From: Halobacterium salinarum DSM 3754
Lineage (GTDB): Archaea; Halobacteriota; Halobacteria; Halobacteriales; Halobacteriaceae
Assembly (NCBI RefSeq): GCF_008124605.1
Contig: NZ_VRYN01000001.1
Span: 546,772-610,771 of the forward strand
Direction: 5' to 3'
DNA: 64,000 bases
Numbering within the stretch: position 1 is the first letter of the stretch; every line of letters begins with the position of its first letter. Below the pieces are notes generated by a model that was given only the letters and a program-made list of their open reading frames with translations, had not been told where the DNA came from and searched no databases. The position numbers were made by a program, and so were the translations under genes. Shown one piece after another: positions 15,604-24,204 of the stretch.

Positions 15604-17943
15604 CTACACCACGTCGACGGTGCGCGTCTCGGTCACGGGTGGAAGGGGTAACTCCGCGAACGCGACCGTGACCTCGAACGTGAGCGTGTCCGCGTCGGGC
15701 GCGCCGAACATGCCCACCGGCACCGACAGCGCGCCGTCCAGGTAGCTGGTTTCGGTGGTCATCTCGACGCCGTTGACCGTGACCGTGACGCCGGCGTTGG
15801 CCCCGCCGCCGTGGTTGCGGACGGTGACCTCACGGAGGTCGTTGTCACCGGCGGGAACGGAGTCCGGGAAGTCGCCCCAGTCGACGGCGACAGCCGGCAG
15901 GCCGGCGGCCTGTTCGTGGACGCTCTCGGCGACGCCCGGCGCGAGACCGGCGTCCACGAGCCCGGAAACGCCCGCATCACGGACATCTCCCGGGGTGTCG
16001 ATGCCCTCGTCGTGGAGTTTGTGCGCGCGCCCAGCGGCGACGCCCTCGATGGCTGTCAGGCCAACGGCGGCCTCGGGGACGCCGGTGTCGATGCGGGCCT
16101 CCAACCGGGCCGCGGCGTTCGCACCCATGGGGTCGTCGTATCGGTCGAAAAACGCCCCCAACGCCGCCAGCAGCCGGAGCGCGTTCTGCGTGATCACCCA
16201 CGCGTCCGACCGGAGTTCCGAGGGGACTGCGCCCCGCATGCTCGCGCGCAGGATCGCGTACACCTTCCGCGAGCCGTCGGCCATCTCGTCGCCGCTGTGG
16301 CCCAGGACGGTGTGGATCGCGTCCTGCTCGGAGTGGCGGGCGCTCACGGAGTCGAACTCGCCGGCGGCAGCCACCGCGCGCAGGATGGCGCGGTCGTCGG
16401 CGGCGTCGTCGATGACGGCGCGGAACTCGCGGGCGGTGTCCAGGCGGAGGTAGTACGTCGACGCCAACACCCCCAGCCGGGTCGCCGACAGCCCGAGATC
16501 CGCGTCGGTCTCCACGAACCCCTGGTCGATGAGATCGTCGAGGGTCGCCCGGACGCGATCGCGCAGCGTCGAGAACTCGTAGGCGTCGGGCGCGGACTGC
16601 GCGCGCTGGTAGTAGAACGTCGTTTCGAGCCACGCCATCACGTCGCCGAGGTCACGGATCGTCCCCATCGCGATCTCGGCGTTCAGATGCTCGGCGAGGT
16701 TGCCGTCGAGTCGGCTCTCGATCTCGTGGCCCTCGTCCAGCAGCGTCCGATAGGTGTCGGCGTCGCTGGTGTCACACACCACCCAGCCGTAGCCCACGTC
16801 GTCGTAGCCGGGGCGGCCCGCGCGACCCAGCATCTGGAGGACGTCCAGGGGGCTCATGTCGACCTCTCCCTCCAGGGGGTCGTGGAGTTTCGTGTCCCGG
16901 ATCACCACGCAGCGCGCCGGCAGGTTCACGCCCCACGCCAGCGTGGACGTGGAGAACAACACCCGGATCTTGCCCTCGCGGAACCACTGCTCGACGTGGC
17001 TTTTGTCGGTGGTCGACAGCCCCGCGTGGTGGAACGCCACCCCGTCGAGCACGGACTTCCGCAGCGTCTCGTTGTCGAGCGCCTCGGTGGCCGTGTGGAA
17101 GTCGTAGTCGCCCCGCGACCCCACCGGGATGTCCCGCTGTGCGATCTCGTCTCTGGTCTTCTTGGCTGCCTGCACGGTGTCCTGGCGGGACGCCACGAAC
17201 ACCAGCGACTGGCCGTCCTCCCGGAGGTGTGGCTCGGCCAGATCGAGCGCCGTGAACAGCCGCCGGTACTTGTCCGCGAACGGGTTGTCACCGTGGTCGT
17301 AGGTGCGAACGCCGGCGTGGAGGTCCACCGGCCGGTAGTCGTCGTCGAACTCGAAGGTGGTGTCGGGGGTGGCGTCCAGCCAGTCCGCGACGTCGCCGAT
17401 GTTCGGCATGGTCGCCGACAGCGCGACCACTCGGGGGTCACAGAGCCGCCGCAGCCGCGAGACCACGACTTCGAGGACGCTTCCCCGGGTCTCCGAATCC
17501 AGCAGGTGGACTTCGTCGATGACCACGCACTCCACGTCGGTCACGAACGCGTACCGCGGGGAGTCGTGTTTGCGGGTGGCGGAGTCGGCCTTCTCGGGGG
17601 TCATCACGAGCACGTCGGCGCGCTCGGCGCGCCGCGGGTTCAGGTCGCGCTCGCCGGTGACCACGTACACGGAGTATCCGAGCGCCTCGAAGCGCTCCCA
17701 CTCGTCTTCTTTCTCGTTGGTGAGCGCGCGCAGCGGCGCGACGAACAGCGCCGTCCCGCCGTCGGCGAGCGTCTGGCAGATCGCGAGCTCCGCGAGCGCC
17801 GTCTTCCCGCTGCCGGTGGGCGCGGACGCCACCACGTTCGCGTCGGATTCCAGCAGCGCCGGCACCGCCTCCCGCTGCATCGCGTTGAACTCGTCGAAGG
17901 GAAACGCCTCGGCGAACTCCGGAACGACCTCGGCGACATCCAT
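15604..17943 (-). CDS. Ski2/Brr2-like superfamily 2 helicase with HhH and C-terminal beta-sandwich
   Basis: 779 residues. Helicase motifs in order: Q-like FNAMQREAVP, motif I ASAPTGSGKTA (about 39-49), DEVH box (VVIDEVHLLD, about 138), SAT in LSATMPN, the HHAGLS element, and motif VI MLGRAGRPGYDDVG. These place it with the Hel308/Ski2/Brr2 helicases, which unwind DNA forks or RNA duplexes using ATP. After the winged-helix and ratchet parts there is a helix-hairpin-helix segment (LTAIEGVAAGRAHKLHDEG, about 625-680) and a last domain of about 90 residues rich in beta strands (VTVRNHGGGANAGVTVTV), like the Sec63-type FN3 domain of Brr2. It is annotated in related genomes as a pre-mRNA-splicing-type helicase; the substrate here is unknown. 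Hel308 itself lacks the beta-sandwich. Confidence 0.85.
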   Translation of the reverse strand: MDVAEVVPEFAEAFPFDEFNAMQREAVPALLESDANVVASAPTGSGKTALAELAICQTLADGGTALFVAPLRALTNEKEDEWERFEALGYSVYVVTGERDLNPRRAERADVLVMTPEKADSATRKHDSPRYAFVTDVECVVIDEVHLLDSETRGSVLEVVVSRLRRLCDPRVVALSATMPNIGDVADWLDATPDTTFEFDDDYRPVDLHAGVRTYDHGDNPFADKYRRLFTALDLAEPHLREDGQSLVFVASRQDTVQAAKKTRDEIAQRDIPVGSRGDYDFHTATEALDNETLRKSVLDGVAFHHAGLSTTDKSHVEQWFREGKIRVLFSTSTLAWGVNLPARCVVIRDTKLHDPLEGEVDMSPLDVLQMLGRAGRPGYDDVGYGWVVCDTSDADTYRTLLDEGHEIESRLDGNLAEHLNAEIAMGTIRDLGDVMAWLETTFYYQRAQSAPDAYEFSTLRDRVRATLDDLIDQGFVETDADLGLSATRLGVLASTYYLRLDTAREFRAVIDDAADDRAILRAVAAAGEFDSVSARHSEQDAIHTVLGHSGDEMADGSRKVYAILRASMRGAVPSELRSDAWVITQNALRLLAALGAFFDRYDDPMGANAAARLEARIDTGVPEAAVGLTAIEGVAAGRAHKLHDEGIDTPGDVRDAGVSGLVDAGLAPGVAESVHEQAAGLPAVAVDWGDFPDSVPAGDNDLREVTVRNHGGGANAGVTVTVNGVEMTTETSYLDGALSVPVGMFGAPDADTLTFEVTVAFAELPLPPVTETRTVDVV

Positions 17944-17979
17944 CGCTGAAGGGGAGGGGCGGCCGGCGGATAGGCGTTT

Positions 17980-19389
17980 CTAGTCCGACGCGGCGGCGGT
18001 CGCGGCGCGCTCGATCAGGCCCGTCGCGCCGCTGGTCTGCGCCCAGAAGTAGGCCGTGACGCCGACCGCGCACGCGACGTTCGAGGCGGTGATCGCCCAG
18101 AACGCGGCGTGGACTGGCACCGAGAACACCACCACGTACGCGCCGAGGGCGGCCACGGGGAGCCGCACCCCCCAGTACTGCAGCAGCGTGGCGACCATCG
18201 AGACGGTGGTCTTGCCCGCGCCGTTGAACCCGCCCTGGATCGGGTAGATGAGGCCGAACGCCCAGTAGCCGACGGCGAGTATCTGGAGGTACGCGACGGT
18301 GTACGTCAGTTCGATGCCGGAGAACGTGGGCGCAAACACCGACACGATGGTGGCGGGACTGCTGTACTGGGCGACGCCGAGGACCGCCATCCCGGCGGTG
18401 GTGGCCCCGGCGGCCAGCCAGGTCGCGCGCGTCGCCCGATCGGGGTTGCCCGCGCCGACGTTCTGCCCGACGATGCTCGACACCGCGCTCCCGACGGCCG
18501 CCGCGGGGACGAACGCGACGGTGGCGATGCGCGCGCCGATGGTGTACGCCGCCAACCCCGCGCTGCCGGCGACGCCGGCGACGATGGCGACAACCAGCAG
18601 GCGCGCGATCTGGCGGCCGGCCTCCTGGCCGGCGTGGGGGACGCCGACCGAGAGCAGGCTGCGAACGGTGTCACGGCTGACCCCCAGGTCGGCGCGGCCG
18701 ATAGTGAAACTGGTGCTGTCGACGCCGAGCCCGGCGACTGCGACGGTGAACCCGGCGACGTAGCCGATCGCGGTGGCGAGCGCGGCGCCGAAGATGCCGT
18801 AGCCGGCGAACCCCGGAAGCTGCCAGCCGACGACCAGAAACGGGTCGAGGACGACGTTGGTGAGCACGGCGACGACGTTGATGAGCATCGACATCCGGGA
18901 GTCACCCCAGCCGACGAACCCGGATTCGATGGTGTCGCTCATGCCGCCGAAGACGCGGCCGACGGTGGTGACAGTGAGATAGGTGGCGCCGAGTTGTATG
19001 ACCGCCTCGTCGGAGAGCAGAACCCCAACGAGGTCCGGTGCCAGCCAGAGAACCACCACAGCCAACAGGAGGTTGGCAGCGCCGACGAGCACGGTCGCAT
19101 GGAACCCAGTGCTGCGGGCCGCCGCGGCGTCGTCAGCGCCGACGTGTTGGGCGACGAGCACCCGGCAGCCGATCGTGGCGACGCTGGTGGCGAGGGCGAG
19201 TAATCCGATGAGCGGCGCGACCAGACCAACGGCGCTGACGGCGTTGCGGCTGACCCGCCCGAGCCAGAACACGTCGACGATCTGCTGGACGACGACGACG
19301 TACTGCTGGACGACGAGGGGGGCAGTGAGCACCAGTAGCGCGCGGGGGAGTGACCCGCCGGTGATCTCGTCACGTGAGAGATCAAACAT
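17980..19389 (-). CDS. MATE family multidrug/cation exporter
   Basis: 469 residues, twelve hydrophobic helices in two similar halves. The first half starts LTAPLVVQQYVVVVQQIVD and VSAVGLVAPL, and the second half has GVPHAGQEAGRQIARLL and AVSSIVGQNVGAGN; these are typical MATE positions. MATE proteins expel drugs or metabolites in exchange for sodium or protons. The last helix pair shows GFNGAGKTTVSMV, also usual for the family. It is divergent from lipA with 119 bases between. The substrate cannot be told from sequence. Confidence 0.88.
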   Translation of the reverse strand: MFDLSRDEITGGSLPRALLVLTAPLVVQQYVVVVQQIVDVFWLGRVSRNAVSAVGLVAPLIGLLALATSVATIGCRVLVAQHVGADDAAAARSTGFHATVLVGAANLLLAVVVLWLAPDLVGVLLSDEAVIQLGATYLTVTTVGRVFGGMSDTIESGFVGWGDSRMSMLINVVAVLTNVVLDPFLVVGWQLPGFAGYGIFGAALATAIGYVAGFTVAVAGLGVDSTSFTIGRADLGVSRDTVRSLLSVGVPHAGQEAGRQIARLLVVAIVAGVAGSAGLAAYTIGARIATVAFVPAAAVGSAVSSIVGQNVGAGNPDRATRATWLAAGATTAGMAVLGVAQYSSPATIVSVFAPTFSGIELTYTVAYLQILAVGYWAFGLIYPIQGGFNGAGKTTVSMVATLLQYWGVRLPVAALGAYVVVFSVPVHAAFWAITASNVACAVGVTAYFWAQTSGATGLIERAATAAASD

Positions 19390-19508
19390 GAGTGGGGTGT
19401 GTTACCGATTGGTTTTCCAGCGCCGTGGCATTAATCTATGTGTCTGTGCGGCGTATTGCCGGGGCAACAATCCCCAGCATTTTTGCGGCTGGTCCCGAAG
19501 GAACTGGC

Positions 19509-20444
19509 ATGAGTAGCCGCCGGAAGCCGGAGTGGCTAAAGATGCGGCCGCCGTCCGGGGAGCGGTTCACGGACATCAAGGAGACGCTCCGCGACAACGA
19601 CCTCCACACGGTCTGCGAGGAGGCGTCGTGTCCCAACATGGGGGAGTGTTGGAGCGGCCGTGACGGCCCCGGCACGGCGACGTTCATGCTGATGGGGGAT
19701 CGCTGCTCGCGTGGCTGCAACTTCTGTGACGTGAAAACCGGCGGCATGGAGCCCCTAGATCCCGATGAGCCGGCGAACGTCGCGGAGTCCGTGGCGGAGA
19801 TCGGGCTGGACTACGTGGTGTTGACGTCCGTCGACCGCGACGACCTCGACGACCAGGGGGCCGGCCACTTCGCGCGGACGATCCGGGAGATCAAAGAGCG
19901 CGACCCCTCGATCCTGGTGGAAGTGCTGATTCCGGATTTCCAGGGCGAGAAATCGCTGGTTCAGAAGATCATCGACGCGGGGCCGGACGTGATCGCGCAC
20001 AACATCGAAACCGTCGCGCGCCGGCAGGTCCCCGTGCGGGACCGGCGCGCGGGCTACGAGCAGTCCCTGTCGGTGCTGGAGTACGTGACCCGGGAGTCGG
20101 ACATCTACACCAAGACGAGCATCATGCTGGGAGTCGGCGAGTACGACCACGAGGTCTATCAGACGCTTGGAGACCTCCGGGAGGCCGGCGTGGACGTGGT
20201 GACCCTGGGGCAGTATCTCCAGCCGTCGCGGTCACACCTCGACGTCGCGGACTACGTCCACCCCCAGAAGTTCGAGACGTGGCAGCGCGTGGCCGAATCC
20301 GAGTTCGGGTTCCTGTACTGCGCGTCGGGACCGATGGTGCGGTCCTCGTACAAGGCCGGCGAGCTGTTCGTGGACGCCGTGCTGCGGGAGGGCAAAAGCG
20401 TCCAGGAGGCCCGCCGGAACGCGCGGCGTGCGGCGTCGGAGTGA
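19509..20444 (+). CDS. lipA: Lipoyl synthase (radical SAM)
   Basis: 311 residues. It inserts two sulfurs into octanoyl groups to make lipoyl cofactor on E2 proteins. Visible features: the auxiliary cluster motif CEEASCPNMGEC (about residues 37-48), the radical SAM motif CSRGCNFC (about 63-70), and the C-terminal RSSYKAGE with the conserved serine. The start ATG 19509 is supported by a TATA-like ATTTTTG at 19479-19486; longer in-frame extensions would lie outside the message. It sits just upstream of a complete 2-oxoacid dehydrogenase operon whose E2 has one lipoyl domain, which is the obvious target. Confidence 0.94.
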   Translation: MSSRRKPEWLKMRPPSGERFTDIKETLRDNDLHTVCEEASCPNMGECWSGRDGPGTATFMLMGDRCSRGCNFCDVKTGGMEPLDPDEPANVAESVAEIGLDYVVLTSVDRDDLDDQGAGHFARTIREIKERDPSILVEVLIPDFQGEKSLVQKIIDAGPDVIAHNIETVARRQVPVRDRRAGYEQSLSVLEYVTRESDIYTKTSIMLGVGEYDHEVYQTLGDLREAGVDVVTLGQYLQPSRSHLDVADYVHPQKFETWQRVAESEFGFLYCASGPMVRSSYKAGELFVDAVLREGKSVQEARRNARRAASE

Positions 20445-20550
20445 GGCCACTGGCGGCGATCACCGTCCGACCGGTCGCCGACGACGTCCGGGCGGCGTCG
20501 GTTCGATTTCGTATTTTTCCCGGGAATGGCGCTCGTTCTACCCAATCAGT

Positions 20551-20626
20551 CCACTGAGACTGGACAGTGGGTTGAAATTCGATGGCAGCGATCCCCATGG
20601 AAACGATTGTTACGAAAATCATATAG
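20551..20626 (+). promoter_or_regulatory. Promoter of the 2-oxoacid dehydrogenase operon with upstream dyad
   Basis: GAAAATCATATAG at 20614-20626 reads as BRE plus TATA box; its centre (about 20623) predicts a transcript start near 20650. About 45 bases upstream, 20551-20570 is an inverted repeat (CCACTG, 8-base spacer, CAGTGG) overlapping a second one (GTCCA/TGGAC). The TATA assignment is fair. The dyad as an operator is speculative. Confidence 0.55.
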
Positions 20627-20649
20627 TCGCAGGGGTAGATCCTCCGCAC

Positions 20650-20673
20650 ATGTCAGGACGGGGGTACCCGTGA
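20650..20673 (+). other. Seven-codon upstream reading frame overlapping the pdhA start
   Basis: ATG at 20650 opens the frame MSGRGYP and stops with TGA at 20671-20673, overlapping the GTG start of the E1 alpha gene at 20670 (GTGA). The TATA box places the transcript start at about this ATG, so ribosomes could begin leaderless here and pass to pdhA by stop-start coupling. Whether it is translated is unknown. Confidence 0.4.
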
Positions 20674-21785
20674 CCGAGACCATTCATCGAGCACCCGACG
20701 ACACCTACCGGGTGCTGGACGAGAACGGCGAGCTGGTCGACGGCGCGGAGGTACCGGACCTCACCGACGACGAGCTCGTGGAGATGTACCGCTACATGAA
20801 GCTCGCGCGGCGCTTCGACGAGCGCGCGGTGAGCCTCCAACGGCAGGGTCGGATCGGCACCTACCCGCCGCTGTCCGGCCAGGAGGGCGCACAGATCGCG
20901 TCCGCGATGGCGCTTGCCGACGACGACTGGATCGTGCCCAGCTACCGCGAGCACGGCGCCAGCCTGGTTCGTGGCCTCCCACTGAAAGACACCCTGCTGT
21001 ACTGGATGGGTGACGAGCGTGGGAACGCGATCCCGGCCGAGGAGAACATCTTCACGGTCGCGGTGCCGATCGCCAGCCAGATCCCCCACGCCACCGGGAT
21101 GGGGTGGGCGTCGCAGCTCAAAGACGAATCCGACACGGCGTTCATGTGTTACTTCGGGGACGGCGCGACCTCCGAGGGTGACTTCCACGAAGGGCTGAAC
21201 TTCGCGGGCGTCTACGACACGCCGAACGTGTTCTTCTGTAACAACAACCAGTGGGCGATCAGCGTCCCGCGCGAACAGCAGACAGCGACGGACACGCTCG
21301 CCCAGAAGGCCGCCGCCTACGGCTTCGAGGGCGTGCAGGTCGACGGGATGGACCCGCTTGCGGTCTACCAGGTGGCACACGACGCCATCGAGAAAGCGAA
21401 AGACCCCGACGAGGACGAAATGCGGCCGACGCTCATCGAGGCCGTGCAGTACCGGTTCGGCGCGCACACCACCGCCGACGACCCGTCGGTCTACCGCGAG
21501 GAGTCCGAGGTCGAGGCCTGGAAGGACAAGGACCCGATCCCGCGTCTGGAGACGTTCCTCGTGGAGACCGACCGCCTCGACGACGCGGCCATCGAGTCCA
21601 TCGAGGCCGACATCGAGGACGCGGTCGCTGACGCCATCGAGGCCGCCGAGGAGACGCCGCGGCCCGACCCCGCATCGATGTTCGAGAACGTCTACGCGGA
21701 GATGCCACAGCGCCTAGAACAGCAACTGGAGTATTTCCAGTCGATCCGAGACGAGTACGGCGACGAGGCGCTCCTGGAGGACTAA
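20670..21785 (+). CDS. pdhA: 2-oxoacid dehydrogenase E1 component, alpha subunit
   Basis: 371 residues from GTG 20670. The thiamine diphosphate motif is clear: GDGATSEGDFHEGLNFAGVY ending near CNNNQWAISVP (about residues 165-200). The phosphorylation-loop region HTTADDPSVYR (about 268-278) is that of the PdhA/BkdA family. With E1 beta it decarboxylates a 2-oxoacid and passes the acyl group to lipoyl-E2. The substrate is uncertain: haloarchaea oxidise pyruvate by ferredoxin oxidoreductase, and a Haloferax complex of this kind was reported to be needed for growth on isoleucine. It is the first of four genes with gaps of 1-4 bases. Confidence 0.92.
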   Translation: MTETIHRAPDDTYRVLDENGELVDGAEVPDLTDDELVEMYRYMKLARRFDERAVSLQRQGRIGTYPPLSGQEGAQIASAMALADDDWIVPSYREHGASLVRGLPLKDTLLYWMGDERGNAIPAEENIFTVAVPIASQIPHATGMGWASQLKDESDTAFMCYFGDGATSEGDFHEGLNFAGVYDTPNVFFCNNNQWAISVPREQQTATDTLAQKAAAYGFEGVQVDGMDPLAVYQVAHDAIEKAKDPDEDEMRPTLIEAVQYRFGAHTTADDPSVYREESEVEAWKDKDPIPRLETFLVETDRLDDAAIESIEADIEDAVADAIEAAEETPRPDPASMFENVYAEMPQRLEQQLEYFQSIRDEYGDEALLED

Positions 21786-21789
21786 CGAT

Positions 21790-22764
21790 ATGAGCGAGAA
21801 TCTGACGCTAGTGCAGGCGGTACGGGACGGCCTCCACGACGGGATGGCCGAGGACGACGACGTGCTCGTGATGGGCGAGGACGTCGGGCAGAACGGCGGT
21901 GTGTTCCGGGCGACCGAGGGCCTCTACGAGGAGTTCGGCGACGACCGGGTCATCGACACGCCGTTGGCGGAGTCGGGGATCATCGGGTCGGCGGTCGGCA
22001 TGGCCGCCTACGGCCTGAAGCCGGTGCCGGAGATCCAGTTCTCCGGGTTCATGTACCCGGGCTTCGACCAGGTGGTGAGCCACATGTCGCGGCTGCGAAC
22101 GCGCTCCCGCGGCCGGTTCACGCTCCCGATGGTGCTGCGTGCGCCGATGGGCGGCGGGATCCGCGCGCCCGAACACCACTCCGAGTCCAAGGAGGCGTTT
22201 TACGCCCACGAGGCCGGGCTGAAGGTCGCGATGCCCAGCACGCCGTACGACGCCAAGGGGATGCTCATCGCGTCCATCCGGGACCCGGACCCCGTGGTGT
22301 TCCTCGAACCGAAGAAGATCTACCGGGCGTTCCGCGAGGACGTGCCCGACGACCCCTACGAGGTCGAACTCGGCGACGCGGCCGTCCGCACGGAGGGTGA
22401 GGACGTGTCGGTGTTCACCTGGGGGGCGATGACCCAGCCCACCGTTGAGGCCGCCGAGAACCTCGATCGGATCGACGTCGAGGTCGTGGATTTGCGGAGT
22501 CTGAGCCCCATCGACTTCGACACGATCATCGAGTCGTTCAAGAAGACCGGGCGCGCCGCGATCGTCCACGAAGCCCCGAACACGGGCGGCCTGGGCGCGG
22601 AGATCACGGCGACCATCCAGGAGGAGGCGTTGCTGTACCAGGAGGCCCCCGTCGAGCGCATCACCGGCTTCGACGTGCCGTTCCCGCTGGCGGCCCTGGA
22701 GGACTACTACCTGCCCGAGCCCGCGCGCATCGCGGCCGGAATCGAGGAGGCGTTCGACTTCTAA
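21790..22764 (+). CDS. pdhB: 2-oxoacid dehydrogenase E1 component, beta subunit
   Basis: 324 residues, transketolase-like pyrimidine-binding fold. Visible elements: VLVMGEDVGQNGGVFRATEG (the activating Glu of thiamine diphosphate, about 29-48), IQFSGFMYPGFDQVVSHMS, and the C-terminal domain motif VEVVDLRSLSPID (about 231-243). It pairs with the alpha subunit in an alpha2beta2 E1. It begins 4 bases after the alpha stop and ends one base before the E2 ATG. Confidence 0.93.
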   Translation: MSENLTLVQAVRDGLHDGMAEDDDVLVMGEDVGQNGGVFRATEGLYEEFGDDRVIDTPLAESGIIGSAVGMAAYGLKPVPEIQFSGFMYPGFDQVVSHMSRLRTRSRGRFTLPMVLRAPMGGGIRAPEHHSESKEAFYAHEAGLKVAMPSTPYDAKGMLIASIRDPDPVVFLEPKKIYRAFREDVPDDPYEVELGDAAVRTEGEDVSVFTWGAMTQPTVEAAENLDRIDVEVVDLRSLSPIDFDTIIESFKKTGRAAIVHEAPNTGGLGAEITATIQEEALLYQEAPVERITGFDVPFPLAALEDYYLPEPARIAAGIEEAFDF

Positions 22765-22765
22765 G

Positions 22766-24202
22766 ATGGCCCGCGAATTCACGCTACCTGACGTCGGAGA
22801 GGGCGTCGCGGAGGGCGAACTCGTGCGGTGGCTCGTCGACGAGGGCGACACCGTCACCGAGGATCAGCCGGTCGCGGAGGTCGAAACGGACAAAGCCCAG
22901 GTCGAGGTGCCCGCGCCGGTCGACGGCACGGTCCAGGAACTCCACTGGGCGGAAGGCGACGTGGTGCCGGTCGGCGACCTCTTCGTGACGTTCGACGTTG
23001 ACGGCGAGGCGTCGGCCACCGCGGACGACGGCGACGAAAGCGGCGACGAGGCCGCGTCGGCGACCAGCGAGGCCAGCGGCCGGACGTTCGCGCCGCCGAG
23101 CGTTCGCACGCTCGCCCGCGAGCTGGGCGTCGACCTCGACAGCGTCGAGGGGAGCGGGCCGTCGGGGCGCATCACCGACGGCGACGTGCGCGCCGCCGCG
23201 GAGGGCGGCGAGGACACCACGGAGCCGGCCACCGAGGCCACGTCCGCGACGGAACGCGTCGACGAGGACGACACCGCGGCGAGCGCCGGCAGCCAAGAGC
23301 CGGCGGGCCGCGAGAAGACGCTTGCGGCACCCGCGACCCGCGGGGTCGCCCGTGAGCTGGGCGTCGACATCAACGACGTGCCGGCGGTCGAACAGCGCGA
23401 CGGCGAGGCGTTCGTCACCGCGGAGGCGGTCCAGGCGTACGCCGAGGGCGGGCAGGCCGCGCAGGGCGAGGCGGGCGGCGCAGCCACCCGCGAGTTCGTC
23501 GCCGGCGGCGAGACCACCGAGCCCTACCGGGGCATCCGCCGCACCATCGGCGAGCAGATGGCCGAGTCGAAGTACACGGCGCCACACGTCACCCACCACG
23601 ACACCGCCGTCATCGACAGCCTCGTGGAGACGCGTTCGAAGCTGAAAGCGCGCGCCGAGGCCGAGGACGTGAAGCTGACGTACATGCCGTTCGTGATGAA
23701 GGCGGTCGTCGCGGCGCTCAAGGAGTTCCCCGTGTTGAACTCCGAGCTCCGCGAGGACGACGAGGAGATCGCGCTCAAGCAGGATTACAACATCGGCGTG
23801 GCGGTCGCGACCGACGCCGGGCTGATGGTGCCGGTCGTCGAGCACGTCGACCAGAAGTCGATGCTTGAGATCTCCACGGAGATGAACGACCTCGTCGAGC
23901 AGGCCCGCGAGCGCTCGATCGCGCCCGCGGACATGGACGGCGGAACATTCACGATCACGAACTTCGGCGCGATCGGCGGCGAGTACGCGACCCCGATCAT
24001 CAACTACCCCGAGACGGCGATCCTGGGGCTGGGCGCGATCGACGAGCGCCCGGTCGCCGAGGACGGCGACGTGCGGGCGGCCCAGACGCTGCCGTTGTCG
24101 CTGTCGATCGACCACCGCGTCATCGACGGCGCGGAGGCCGCGCAGTTCACGAACCGCGTGATGGAGTATCTGACTGACCCCGAACTACTACTACTCGAAT
24201 AA
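22766..24202 (+). CDS. dsa: Dihydrolipoamide acyltransferase E2
   Basis: 478 residues. Domains in order: one lipoyl domain (1-78, lipoyl lysine in VETDKAQVEVP, Lys43), an acidic Ala/Thr/Glu linker, a canonical subunit-binding domain (PSVRTLARELGVDLDSV with GSGPSGRI, about 110-145), a second binding-domain-like segment (PATRGVARELGVDINDV, about 190-230), another linker, and the catalytic acyltransferase domain (about 245-478) ending in SIDHRVIDGAEAAQF with the active His and Asp. It transfers the acyl group from lipoate to CoA and forms the core of the complex. The linkers are strongly acidic, as expected in a halophile. The second binding-like domain is less canonical in its C-terminal half. 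Confidence 0.93.
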   Translation: MAREFTLPDVGEGVAEGELVRWLVDEGDTVTEDQPVAEVETDKAQVEVPAPVDGTVQELHWAEGDVVPVGDLFVTFDVDGEASATADDGDESGDEAASATSEASGRTFAPPSVRTLARELGVDLDSVEGSGPSGRITDGDVRAAAEGGEDTTEPATEATSATERVDEDDTAASAGSQEPAGREKTLAAPATRGVARELGVDINDVPAVEQRDGEAFVTAEAVQAYAEGGQAAQGEAGGAATREFVAGGETTEPYRGIRRTIGEQMAESKYTAPHVTHHDTAVIDSLVETRSKLKARAEAEDVKLTYMPFVMKAVVAALKEFPVLNSELREDDEEIALKQDYNIGVAVATDAGLMVPVVEHVDQKSMLEISTEMNDLVEQARERSIAPADMDGGTFTITNFGAIGGEYATPIINYPETAILGLGAIDERPVAEDGDVRAAQTLPLSLSIDHRVIDGAEAAQFTNRVMEYLTDPELLLLE

Positions 24203-24204
24203 TC

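Noticed and set aside
20551-20570. Inverted repeat upstream of pdhA as a defined operator
   Set aside because: Arms of only five or six bases; short repeats like this are expected by chance in 64 kb. Kept only as a note with the promoter.
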